Source: Paenibacillus sp. 481
Lineage (GTDB): Bacteria > Bacillota > Bacilli > Paenibacillales > Paenibacillaceae
Direction: 5' to 3'
DNA: 64,000 nucleotides
NCBI RefSeq assembly: GCF_021223605.1
Contig: NZ_CP075175.1
Span: 4,109,501-4,173,500, forward strand
The notes below the pieces were generated by a model. The model was given only the letters and a program-made list of their open reading frames with translations, searched no databases and was not told the DNA's origin. Position numbers and translations under genes: made by a program. The stretch's first letter is position 1. Every line of letters starts with the position of its first letter. This document shows positions 9,280 to 17,559 of this stretch, one piece after another.

Positions 9280-9377
9280 GGAGCAGCTTCCTCCTTCACA
9301 AGCAGGCACAAATGAACAGATCCCAATAAACGGTAAAAAACCCAGTGGCATCCTCTTATTTTTGACGGCTCCATCTT

Positions 9378-10202
9378 TTAATCGGGCTGTTTACATGCTT
9401 GAATGTAGCGGGCTACCCCATCTAAATCAGTCTGACGGTAAATGTGGTAGGCAGGACGACGTGTATCCACATACAGAGAAAAGCCGAGCGCCGCAGCGCG
9501 GACGCAAAAATGACGGTCTTCGCCCCAGAACGAAATGTTGCGAATTTCTTTAAAGCGCACCCCAGCTTCAATTGCTTTTCGGCTAATCAATGTGCAAGCG
9601 CCTAACCCACCAACTTCAAAAATGCCAGGCTGACGCAGCTGCTTTAAAAAGGTAAGCAGTCTTGCATTCGACTCTTCATCCGTTAACTGCTCCAGCCGAG
9701 CTTTCGGAATGAGCGAATATACATCTTGCAGCCATACTTGCGGCATTTCAATGATGTTGGGCTCCCATGCTGTCCAGTAAATATTCGCCACAATATCTTT
9801 TTGCGTGCCCATTAAGCGCTCGATCGTATCGGGATGTATAATGACGTCCGAATCAATGAGAAAGACGTAATCGTAGCGCATTTCTTGCGCGTGATCCAAA
9901 ATCCGGTCTTTCATAGCAGCGACATGCCATATGAGCGCCTCGCTCCAATAATGAGTCGTTTCGGTTCGATGGTAAGTTAAGTTAGGTTGCTCACTTGGCC
10001 ATACGTTAATATTCCATTTTGGGTTGCGGTTCTGAAAGGCAACGAGATCGTGCGCAGACGTGACATGATCATTATCATCAACAAAAATAAAATCGGCTTC
10101 AAAGGATGTTTGCTTAATCAGCTCTAAGGACTGTAGAAAAGCTTGCAGAATATCGGGCTGTTGTTTGATGGGACTACCGATTAACACACGTGGTAAGGCC
10201 AT
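9378..10202 (-). CDS. Glycosyltransferase, GT-A fold (Anp1-like)
   Basis: 274 residues. The N-terminus starts a Rossmann-like GSPIKQQPD segment; FLIDSDVIIHPDTIE carries the DSD metal site near residue 125, and GEDRHFCVRAAALGF near 240 resembles the acceptor-binding region of GT-A enzymes. The start at 10202 has GGAGG 8 bases upstream. No membrane segment or signal peptide is visible, so it should act at the cytosolic face. It pairs with the glycosyltransferase downstream. Donor and acceptor are unknown. Confidence 0.75.
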   Translation of the reverse strand: MALPRVLIGSPIKQQPDILQAFLQSLELIKQTSFEADFIFVDDNDHVTSAHDLVAFQNRNPKWNINVWPSEQPNLTYHRTETTHYWSEALIWHVAAMKDRILDHAQEMRYDYVFLIDSDVIIHPDTIERLMGTQKDIVANIYWTAWEPNIIEMPQVWLQDVYSLIPKARLEQLTDEESNARLLTFLKQLRQPGIFEVGGLGACTLISRKAIEAGVRFKEIRNISFWGEDRHFCVRAAALGFSLYVDTRRPAYHIYRQTDLDGVARYIQACKQPD

Positions 10203-10432
10203 AGAATTATCCTCCGATTTGTTCATTAAAATGTGGCCTATAGGGGCCTATGTGACCATTGTATGAGTAGGGAGTAGATGACATCACTTTAGAATTAGGG
10301 GCTTATTTTTAAAAAGGCATGCTGGAAACATAGCGTGTTCGTCTACATGATGTAGAGGGCTGATAGTGGGCAATTATGGGTTGTTCATGTACAATAGCAA
10401 GTAGACAACACAACGAGGGGAGCGGTGCAACG

Positions 10433-11563
10433 ATGTCTCTGTCGACAGACGAACAAATACAATCCGAATCAACGTCGGAAGCGGGAATGGATGAGCGTGA
10501 CGCTACACATAATCGTGATGCTAGGCATGATCGTGACTCTAGACATGATCGTTACTCTAGGCAGGAGCGATTCAGCCCAATTGGGCCAGATGGACAGCAG
10601 CGCATACGTGCCAGTCGCGTGCTCGTAGTGGGAGCAGGCGCTCTTGGCTCCGGCATTGCCGAGACGCTAGTACGAGCGGGCGTCGGTCATGTCACAATCG
10701 TTGACCGTGATTATGTGGAGTGGAGCAACTTGCAGCGGCAGCAACTGTACACGGAGCAAGATGCGCAGGAACGATTGCCGAAGGCCGTTGCCGCGGAGCG
10801 CAGACTAAAGGCGATTAACTGTGATGTTAGCATACGCGGCTTGGTGGCAGATGTGACAGTGGACGAGCTGCCGGATATGGCAGCGGATGTACACCTTATT
10901 TTAGATGCGACAGATAACTTTGATACACGGATGCTCATTAACGATTATGCAATGAGTATGAACATTCCGTGGATATATGGAGCTTGTGTAGGAAGCTACG
11001 GCATGTCGATGATGTTTGTTCCTAAGCACACACCTTGCCTGCACTGTTTGATGGAGAGTGTGCCAATTGGGGGAGCGACCTGCGATACGGCTGGGATTAT
11101 TCCGCCAGCCGTGCAAATGGTTGTCGCTTATCAAGCTGCCGAAGCGTTAAAATGGCTGGCCGGAAAGCATGAAGCGCTGCGCGATAAGCTCGTGTCGTTT
11201 GACTTGTGGACGAATCAATTTACGTCCATCCATGTCGGTGCCGCCAAGCGATCCGATTGTCCATCGTGCGGAGAACAGGCAGTCTATCCGTATTTAAGCG
11301 CGGCTAACCATCGCAAGACGGACATTTTATGCGGGCGTGACACGGTGCAAATTCGGCCTGCTCAATCGCTTGTCCTTGATTTGGACGGGCTTGCTGCGCG
11401 CTTTCGGGGGCTGGATGAATGCGAAGTATCGGCTAATCCGTATCTCGTTTCGCTCCAGACCGCGCACCACCGGCTCGTCATTTTCCGCGACGGCCGTGTG
11501 CTTGTGCATGGCACGCAGGACCCCGTAGAAGCGCGCACGGTGTATGACCGCTATTTAGGATAA
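10433..11563 (+). CDS. MoeB/ThiF-type sulfur-carrier adenylyltransferase
   Basis: 376 residues. E1-like enzyme that adenylates the C-terminal glycine of MoaD or ThiS. The ATP-binding GAGALGS is near residue 67, zinc ligands are the pairs CLHC (near 202) and CPSCG (near 277). The start at 10433 follows GAGGGGAG. The usual family beginning RYSRQ is here preceded by extra copies of a six-residue unit (HNRDAR, HDRDSR, HDRYSR), making the N-terminus about 50 residues longer than usual. It ends 2 bp from the convergent MoaD-MoaE fusion, so MoaD is its likely partner, although ThiF cannot be excluded. Confidence 0.88.
   Translation: MSLSTDEQIQSESTSEAGMDERDATHNRDARHDRDSRHDRYSRQERFSPIGPDGQQRIRASRVLVVGAGALGSGIAETLVRAGVGHVTIVDRDYVEWSNLQRQQLYTEQDAQERLPKAVAAERRLKAINCDVSIRGLVADVTVDELPDMAADVHLILDATDNFDTRMLINDYAMSMNIPWIYGACVGSYGMSMMFVPKHTPCLHCLMESVPIGGATCDTAGIIPPAVQMVVAYQAAEALKWLAGKHEALRDKLVSFDLWTNQFTSIHVGAAKRSDCPSCGEQAVYPYLSAANHRKTDILCGRDTVQIRPAQSLVLDLDGLAARFRGLDECEVSANPYLVSLQTAHHRLVIFRDGRVLVHGTQDPVEARTVYDRYLG
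10508..10561 (+). repeat. 18-bp in-frame tandem repeat in the MoeB/ThiF gene
   Basis: Three units starting CATRATCGT at 10508, 10526 and 10544, each coding for six residues. The third merges into the conserved RYSRQ start of the enzyme domain, so the two upstream units look like duplications of it. Confidence 0.85.
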
Positions 11564-11565
11564 GG

Positions 11566-12333
11566 TTAAGGAAGCGGATGTTCGGCTAGTGGGTCCCATG
11601 GGCCAAGCTGATGGCCGATCCATTCAGAGCCGTCATCCCAACTTTCCTTTTTCCAAATCGGAACGCGCTGTTTAAGTCGCTCAATTGCGTAGCGACTTGC
11701 TTCATAACTGCTGACTCGGCGCGGTGCAGAGACAGCAATAACGACGCTCGCGGCACCGACTTGTACGGTGCCAAGGCGGTGAGTGATCGCCGTTATGGTG
11801 CCTGGCCAGCGCTCGGCAATTTCTTCGCCGATGGATACGAGCATGCCTAAAGCCATCGGCACGTAGGCTTCATAATCCAGCTGCACCGTCCGCTTGCCGT
11901 CTGTATGCTCGCGCGTCGTGCCGATAAAGATGAGCGCGGCTCCATGATCTGGATCAGCAACTTTGTTCGCTACCTCTTCGGTTGAAATGGGCGCGTATGT
12001 GAGTTCAAAGCGTCCGTCCGCAGATATGTTGTGGTGTGACGCATTATTTGCGCCATCACTTGCGTCGTCTCCTATGCCATCGCCGCCTGATACTGGCGGA
12101 ATAAGCGCAAGCTCATCCTGCGCTGCAACATTAGCATGATCAGGGGCATACGCTTGATTGACGGCCATAAAAGAGCGCGTAATAATCGCGCTCGCCGCTG
12201 GATAGTGTTCGGCGATCAACGCTTTTAACTCGCGTACGGTCATCTGAGCAGAGTCAGCATGTATGATCATGCTAGGCTGGCCTACGGCGTCTGCTATTCC
12301 AGCAAAGCATTGAATGGTGTAAGAGTAAGACAT
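11566..12333 (-). CDS. MoaD-MoaE fusion (molybdopterin synthase, both subunits)
   Basis: 255 residues. Residues 1-84 are MoaD-like, a ubiquitin-fold sulfur carrier ending in PPVSGG (Gly83-Gly84). A 23-residue Asp/Gly/Asn-rich linker (85-107) joins this to a MoaE domain (108-255) with the conserved FIGTTREHTDGKRTV, HRLGTVQVG and IWKKE segments. In separate-subunit enzymes the MoaD C-terminal Gly must be free to carry the thiocarboxylate; here it is internal. Related fusions (MoaX of Mycobacterium tuberculosis) are known to be cleaved after the Gly-Gly. The gene converges on the MoeB/ThiF gene. Confidence 0.9.
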   Translation of the reverse strand: MSYSYTIQCFAGIADAVGQPSMIIHADSAQMTVRELKALIAEHYPAASAIITRSFMAVNQAYAPDHANVAAQDELALIPPVSGGDGIGDDASDGANNASHHNISADGRFELTYAPISTEEVANKVADPDHGAALIFIGTTREHTDGKRTVQLDYEAYVPMALGMLVSIGEEIAERWPGTITAITHRLGTVQVGAASVVIAVSAPRRVSSYEASRYAIERLKQRVPIWKKESWDDGSEWIGHQLGPWDPLAEHPLP

Positions 12334-12420
12334 TCGGATACCTTCTTTCTTCCATAAATGATGTCTGACTTAGGTTTGTTTATCCTTTTTATATTATCAT
12401 AGCCTGTGCAGATCATGTTG

Positions 12421-12505
12421 AGAAGTACGTCTATAAGTACGTTGATTAGCACTTCATTAAGTATGTCATTAAGTATGTCAAAAAGACTGTCCATAAGTTC
12501 GTCAT
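12421..12505. repeat. Degenerate 12-bp tandem array
   Basis: About six units of a 12-bp motif close to CATTAAGTATGT; the two at 12455-12466 and 12467-12478 are identical, the others (for example 12421 and 12433) diverge. It lies in the gap between the MoaD-MoaE gene and the FAH-family gene and has no credible ORF. Confidence 0.65.
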
Positions 12506-12556
12506 GAGCGCAATGAAAGTGACTTTAGTTGGAAAAAATGAGGGGGAACGGTTAAA

Positions 12557-13255
12557 ATGAATACGATAAACACGGCAAATCTAGCAAGTGAACATGCACT
12601 TAAAAATGAAGTTTATGCTTTGGAATTTGGCAACGTATATTGCATCGGACGCAACTATCGACTGCATGCAGCCGAGTTGGGCAACGAAGTTCCTGACGAG
12701 CCGCTCGTATTTTTGAAGCCTTCTCATGCGGTCACGCAGCTCACACAGGAGACCGAGCTGCAACTGCCACTTCACCAAGGGGCTGTCCATCACGAAATCG
12801 AGCTGGTGCTTCGTATTGGACGACGTGTAGAGCCAGGCATGACGGCAGACGACGTGGTCGACGGCATTGCGCTCGGCATTGATTTTACATTGCGTGACGT
12901 GCAGGACGTAGTGAAGAAAAAAGGCACGCCATGGCTACCTGCAAAAGGTGTGCTCCACTCCGCACCGATCACACCGTTTTTTGCTTATCCAGGTTCGGAA
13001 CAGCTTGCGAGAACACCGTTTTCTTTGCTGCGTAACGGAGAGAGTGTGCAGCAAGGCATGGCGAACGATATGATGTTCTCGTTTGACGAATTGATTCAAT
13101 ATGTGGCTCACCATTATGGTTTGGGAGCAGGGGACATTATATTTACGGGAACACCTGCGGGTGTTGGCCCCGTGCAAGCAGGGGATCGTTTGGAATTGTG
13201 CCTGAGCGATTCCATATTAGGCTCCTGCGTCATTGGAGCTCGTCAACAAACGTAG
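12557..13255 (+). CDS. Fumarylacetoacetate hydrolase family protein
   Basis: 232 residues, one FAH catalytic domain. The CIGRNY start, the metal-binding EIELVLRIG stretch (near residue 78), IDFTLRDVQ and the FTGTPAGVG segment (near 200) match acylpyruvase / oxaloacetate-decarboxylase-like members, which bind a divalent metal and cleave C-C bonds in oxo-acids. A GAGGGGGAA ribosome site precedes the ATG. The true substrate cannot be predicted. The next gene begins 42 bp downstream on the same strand. Confidence 0.88.
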   Translation: MNTINTANLASEHALKNEVYALEFGNVYCIGRNYRLHAAELGNEVPDEPLVFLKPSHAVTQLTQETELQLPLHQGAVHHEIELVLRIGRRVEPGMTADDVVDGIALGIDFTLRDVQDVVKKKGTPWLPAKGVLHSAPITPFFAYPGSEQLARTPFSLLRNGESVQQGMANDMMFSFDELIQYVAHHYGLGAGDIIFTGTPAGVGPVQAGDRLELCLSDSILGSCVIGARQQT

Positions 13256-13297
13256 TCAGTTGATTATGAAATCGGTTTAATCGAGGGAGGAAATGCC

Positions 13298-14146
13298 GTG
13301 CTACAATGGCCGGAAATGACAATGTGGCTGGCTGGTTTGCTCGGCAGCTTACTCGTTGCAGGAGCAGCTTTGCTTAAACGCTCGCTGACGTTAAGTGGTG
13401 CAGTAGCGGCCAGCGTGATGGGAACGATTTATTTTGGGAGCGGAAGCCTCATTTGGTTCGGCTTATTGCTTACTTTTTTTATAACGTCAACGCTATGGTC
13501 AAAATGGAAAAAACGGATGAAAAGCCGGTTGGACGACGTTTACGAAAAATCGGGTGCACGTGATGCAGGTCAAGTGTTTGCTAACGGTGGCATCGGGATG
13601 GTGCTTTGCCTTGGACATGCCTTATTTCCGCATTCTAGTTGGCTATGGGTATTTGTCGGTGTTATGGCAACGGTCAACGCGGACACGTGGGCGACCGAAA
13701 TCGGCAGCTTGAGCCGCAAACTGCCACGTTCGATATTAAGCGGACAACAAGTTCCGGCTGGAACGTCTGGCGCGGTGTCCGGTTTAGGATCGTTAGCTGC
13801 TGTCGGTGGCGCGTTAACGGTCGGGGTGGCTGGCGCGTTATTTACGCTGTTGTCGCCAGAACCGTATTTGACGGCATCGGTCTATGAACTATTAGCTTTA
13901 ATAACGGCTGGGCTGGTAGGTGGCGTTATCGGTGCCTTTACCGATTCTTTGCTCGGTGCCACCGCTCAGGCTGGTTATCGCTGTAACACATGTGATGTGT
14001 TCACCGAGCGCCGTGCCCATTGCGGGCAGCCGACAACGCTCGTCCGCGGATTTGCATGGTTGAACAACGATTTGGTCAACCTGATTAGTTCTTGCGCGGG
14101 CGGTGCTGCGGCATGGCTGTGTGCCTTGTTATTTGGCCTTGTGTGA
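13298..14146 (+). CDS. DUF92 family integral membrane protein
   Basis: 282 residues, about seven membrane segments, starting with GTG after TCGAGGGAGG. The NADTWATEIGSLS and GAFTDSLLGATAQ motifs are those of the DUF92 family, which includes plant phytyl-phosphate kinase VTE6; bacterial members are mostly unstudied. A short cytosolic segment near residue 225 contains CNTC and a following Cys, possibly metal-binding. Lies between the FAH gene and a TetR regulator on the same strand. Confidence 0.85.
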   Translation: MLQWPEMTMWLAGLLGSLLVAGAALLKRSLTLSGAVAASVMGTIYFGSGSLIWFGLLLTFFITSTLWSKWKKRMKSRLDDVYEKSGARDAGQVFANGGIGMVLCLGHALFPHSSWLWVFVGVMATVNADTWATEIGSLSRKLPRSILSGQQVPAGTSGAVSGLGSLAAVGGALTVGVAGALFTLLSPEPYLTASVYELLALITAGLVGGVIGAFTDSLLGATAQAGYRCNTCDVFTERRAHCGQPTTLVRGFAWLNNDLVNLISSCAGGAAAWLCALLFGLV

Positions 14147-14223
14147 ACGGTATAAATCGACATAATAGATAGGGCATGTTATTATTCGAACTAGAGCAAG
14201 TGGCAGTAAAGGAGGTGAACGCG

Positions 14224-14802
14224 ATGAGTTACGCTCAAGCACCTAAATTGAGTTTAATTCTCGATGCAGCCTACGAGCTTTTCGGTTCCAACGGTTTTTA
14301 CGAAACGAAAATGTCTGAAATTGCGGAAAAAGCGGGCATCGCTAAAGGAACCTTGTATTTATATTTTAATAGTAAGGAACAGTTATTTACGGCGATTACC
14401 GTGCGTGATTTTGAACAGTATGCAGCAGAGCTGGAGTTTGGATTACAGAAGTGCCATTTGTTGATGGAGAAGCTTCAATTTGTTGCTGAACATCATCTCC
14501 GATACTATTTTAATCGTAAACAGTACACGAATTTGTTTTTTAAAGCGCCTAATAACGATCCAGAGCTGATGAAGGCATTGGGTGCATTTATGTATCGCTA
14601 TACCCATTTAATTGCAAATATAATGGATACCCACGGCTTGTCCGAGCCGATGTTACTAGCAAAATCGTATGCGGGAATGCTTGATATGCTCAAAATGGAC
14701 ATTTTATTCTCGCCAACGTTTACGGAGACGGATTTACAACAACGGGTCCATTTTTCAGTAGATTTGTTTATGAATGGTTGTGCCGTACAAGCGAGAGCAT
14801 GA
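14224..14802 (+). CDS. TetR family transcriptional regulator
   Basis: 192 residues. The N-terminal helix-turn-helix (about residues 8-55) reads IAEKAGIAKGTLYLYF, the classic TetR signature; the rest is a ligand-binding/dimer domain that I cannot match to a ligand. The start follows a perfect AAAGGAGGTGA; an upstream in-frame ATG at 14176 adds 16 residues with no site. Followed by an intrinsic terminator. Possible targets are the DUF92 gene upstream or the ABC-F gene downstream. Confidence 0.9.
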   Translation: MSYAQAPKLSLILDAAYELFGSNGFYETKMSEIAEKAGIAKGTLYLYFNSKEQLFTAITVRDFEQYAAELEFGLQKCHLLMEKLQFVAEHHLRYYFNRKQYTNLFFKAPNNDPELMKALGAFMYRYTHLIANIMDTHGLSEPMLLAKSYAGMLDMLKMDILFSPTFTETDLQQRVHFSVDLFMNGCAVQARA

Positions 14803-14869
14803 GTCTGATCACGCTTTAGGGGTATCCTTTTACGAACAGAAGTGTGTATAAGAAGTTTAAAGGGAGAAC

Positions 14870-14898
14870 AGGGAGAACAATAGGTTCTCCCTCGTTTT
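14870..14898 (+). terminator. Intrinsic terminator after the TetR gene
   Basis: GGGAGAAC and GTTCTCCC form an 8-bp stem over a short loop, followed by a CTCGTTTTG tail. Confidence 0.7.
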
Positions 14899-14992
14899 GT
14901 GAACGGCGATAAGGTGCGTCTGGACTGGCTTAGCTGTTGGATTCATAAGCCGTACGTGGAGGCGCCCTTGTCGCTATGGATGGAGGAAAATA

Positions 14993-16960
14993 ATGATGCA
15001 TGTGATGACGATAGATAATGTAGGAAAAAGCTATGGTGAAAAGACGTTGTTCCGCAACGTTACGTTCGGCATTGAAGCTGGTGATAGGTTTGGTATTATC
15101 GGGGTCAACGGTACAGGAAAATCAACGTTTCTGAAAACGGTCGCTGGTATAGAGGCACCGGAAGAAGGACGCATTCTGATGGCGAATCGGGTGACGTTGC
15201 AATACGTATCACAAGAGCCTGAATTTGATCCAAATGTGACCGTATTAGACCAAGTTATGGGCGGGAATCTACCGGAAATGATCGCTGTACGCGTGTATAC
15301 GGAGTTGTTGGAGAAGCTGCGTCACGAGCCGGATAATGAACAGCTTCAGACCAAATTAGTGCGGGCCAGCGACGATGTGGATCGTCTTAATGCTTGGCAA
15401 CTGGAAAGTGAAGCGAAGACGATTTTGTCGAAGCTTGGTATTGATCGTTTTGATGCACGAATGGGCGAGCTATCAGGTGGCCAAAGGAAGCGGGTTGCGT
15501 TAGCTTCAGCACTTATTCAGCCATCAGACGTGCTGCTGCTGGATGAGCCGACGAACCACATCGACAACGAGACGGTCGCTTGGCTGGAAACGATGCTGCA
15601 AAAACGTTCCGGCGCCTTGCTTATGATTACGCATGATCGCTACTTTTTGGATCGGGTCGCTAACCGCATGATCGAGCTGGATCAAGGTAGAGCGTTCTTT
15701 TATGAAGCGAACTACACGCATTTTTTGGAGTTAAAAGCGGACCGTGAGGCTCGTGAAGATGCGTCTGAAGATAAGCGTCAAAATTTGCTTCGCCATGAGC
15801 TTGCATGGATGCGTCGAGGTGCTAAGGCACGGACAACGAAGCAGAAGGCACGGATTCAACGATATGAAGAATTGTCAGGGCAAAGCGCGGCTGCCAAAAA
15901 TGATTCGGTCGAGTTGTCCGCTGCTTCAACACGGTTGGGCAAAAAGATTATGGAGATCGAGGAGCTTGGCTGCCAAGCTAACGATCAATTGTTGTTCCAA
16001 GGTTTAGATTACATTGCAGTCCCGGGAGATCGCATCGGAATTATCGGGCCCAACGGAGCGGGCAAATCGACGCTGCTACGCGTTATAGCGGGTGAACGGC
16101 AACCGGACCAAGGAACGATTACGTTAGGCCCAACTGTCAAGATCGGTTTCTTCACGCAAGAGCATGAAGAAATGGATGGATCGATGCGTGTTATCGAATA
16201 CATTCGCGAGGCAGCAGAGACAGTTCGTACAGGCGAGGGACATACGATTTCGGCAGCACAGATGCTAGAACGCTTTTTGTTCAATCCTACGATGCAATGG
16301 ACGCTTGTTGCTAAGTTATCTGGCGGCGAGAAGCGGCGCTTGCAATTGCTGCGTATGTTAATGACTGCACCGAACGTTCTGTTGCTGGATGAGCCAACCA
16401 ACGATTTGGACATCCAAACGTTGTCTGTTTTGGAACAGTATTTAGACGATTTTCCAGGTGTCGTCATTACGGTATCGCATGATCGTTTCTTCTTGGATCG
16501 TGTGGCAGAGCGTATGTGGTCGTTGGAAGCGGGCCGAATTCACCAGCATGTCGGTAATTATTCGGAATATATCGAGTGGCGTACGGCTAACGGACCTTCA
16601 AGTGCCCTTGAATCAGGGAAACAGTCGTCATCTGGGACATCTGGACGTAAGGAAAAGGATGCAGGCTTGGCAGAGCGTGCGGAAGCTGACCAACAGCCCC
16701 AGAAGGATGAGCGTAAAAAGCTGAAAATGTCCTACAAGGAAGAACGTGAGTACGAGCAAATTGAAGGCATGATTGCCGACACAGAAACGAAGCTCGAGTC
16801 GATTCAACGTGAGATGGAGCTGGCATTCAACGATGCTGTAAGGCTACAGCAATTGATGAGCGAGCAGCAGGCAACAGAGGAGCGCCTTAACGAGCTGATG
16901 GAGCGCTGGACGTATTTAAGTGAACTTGCCGAGCAGATTGAGGCGAGCAAAAAGAAATAG
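14993..16960 (+). CDS. ABC-F ATPase, Uup/YfmR type
   Basis: 655 residues, two ABC ATPase domains in one chain and no membrane segments. Walker A motifs are GVNGTGKST (near residue 38) and GPNGAGKST (near 350); signature motifs LSGGQRKR and LSGGEKRR; both Walker B strands end LLLDEPTN. The interdomain linker has the WMRRGAKARTTKQKAR helix typical of Uup/YfmR proteins, and the C-terminus (about 575-655) is a predicted coiled coil. ABC-F proteins act on the ribosome to relieve stalls or protect against antibiotics. The start can be ATG 14993 or the next ATG 14996, both behind GGAGG. Confidence 0.93.
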   Translation: MMHVMTIDNVGKSYGEKTLFRNVTFGIEAGDRFGIIGVNGTGKSTFLKTVAGIEAPEEGRILMANRVTLQYVSQEPEFDPNVTVLDQVMGGNLPEMIAVRVYTELLEKLRHEPDNEQLQTKLVRASDDVDRLNAWQLESEAKTILSKLGIDRFDARMGELSGGQRKRVALASALIQPSDVLLLDEPTNHIDNETVAWLETMLQKRSGALLMITHDRYFLDRVANRMIELDQGRAFFYEANYTHFLELKADREAREDASEDKRQNLLRHELAWMRRGAKARTTKQKARIQRYEELSGQSAAAKNDSVELSAASTRLGKKIMEIEELGCQANDQLLFQGLDYIAVPGDRIGIIGPNGAGKSTLLRVIAGERQPDQGTITLGPTVKIGFFTQEHEEMDGSMRVIEYIREAAETVRTGEGHTISAAQMLERFLFNPTMQWTLVAKLSGGEKRRLQLLRMLMTAPNVLLLDEPTNDLDIQTLSVLEQYLDDFPGVVITVSHDRFFLDRVAERMWSLEAGRIHQHVGNYSEYIEWRTANGPSSALESGKQSSSGTSGRKEKDAGLAERAEADQQPQKDERKKLKMSYKEEREYEQIEGMIADTETKLESIQREMELAFNDAVRLQQLMSEQQATEERLNELMERWTYLSELAEQIEASKKK

Positions 16961-16991
16961 CGGCTGCAAAAGCTCTCGATATCTTAAAGAG

Positions 16992-17021
16992 AAAGGGGTA
17001 CTCCATATGGAGTACCCCTTT
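16992..17021. terminator. Perfect inverted repeat terminator after the ABC-F gene
   Basis: AAAGGGGTACTCC and its exact complement flank ATAT. The T-ending arm gives a usable tail on both strands. An imperfect copy of the left half recurs at 17389-17405. Confidence 0.8.
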
Positions 17022-17559
17022 CTGCTTGTCAAGAAACCTCTGTTCGTTAAGACGAGGGTTTCTCTTCATTGAGATAACGGCAAGTAGCTTCGCACGTATC
17101 GGTTGGTAGTCAGTTGATCCCTTGATCCCTTGTGCCCTAACCGTTAATAGTCAGCTGAGTCACTGACTCCTCTCCTAACGGTCGCCACAGTTGTTATGTC
17201 AGCGAATATGAGCCCATTCAACATGTAACGGTTATGACGGTGTTTATTACGCTGAAAACAGCTGGATTTTGAATGAAATTGGAGCAATAAGCTCACCCAT
17301 AACCGTTAGAAATTAAAACGAAGTAAATCTGGCGATATAGCCATTATGGCAACCGTTAAGAACTAACTTTGCTTTCTCGACAGCCTGAGGGGTACTCCAT
17401 GTGGAAGCACCCATCTACATATCCTTACATAATCTACGAGACTATCTGCGCGGACATGTTATGCACCCGAAGCTTCACACGTCAGCATGTAATGCTGCTC
17501 ACGGCATGTAATCGCAGCTTCTAGCGCTGCTTGGGCACCTATGGACCAGTTCGTAGTTG
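17022..17559. other. Gene-free interval with repeated TAACCGTTA motifs
   Basis: About 540 bp without a credible gene. It holds TAACCGTTA, or its reverse complement TAACGGTTA, in exact or near-exact form at 17138, 17175 (partial), 17225, 17300 and 17350 (partial), in both orientations. It is bracketed by GGGGTACTCCATATGGA (within the terminator at 16995) and GGGGTACTCCATGTGGA (17389), near-identical direct copies. I see no transposase or RNA gene signature. The last 100 bp before the AcuI-like gene hold a 34-codon ORF judged doubtful. Confidence 0.6.

Noticed and set aside
12294-12494. 66-residue minus-strand ORF rich in Leu/Ile/Asp/Asn
   Set aside because: It is the translation of the degenerate 12-bp array, overlaps the MoaD-MoaE start and has no ribosome site.
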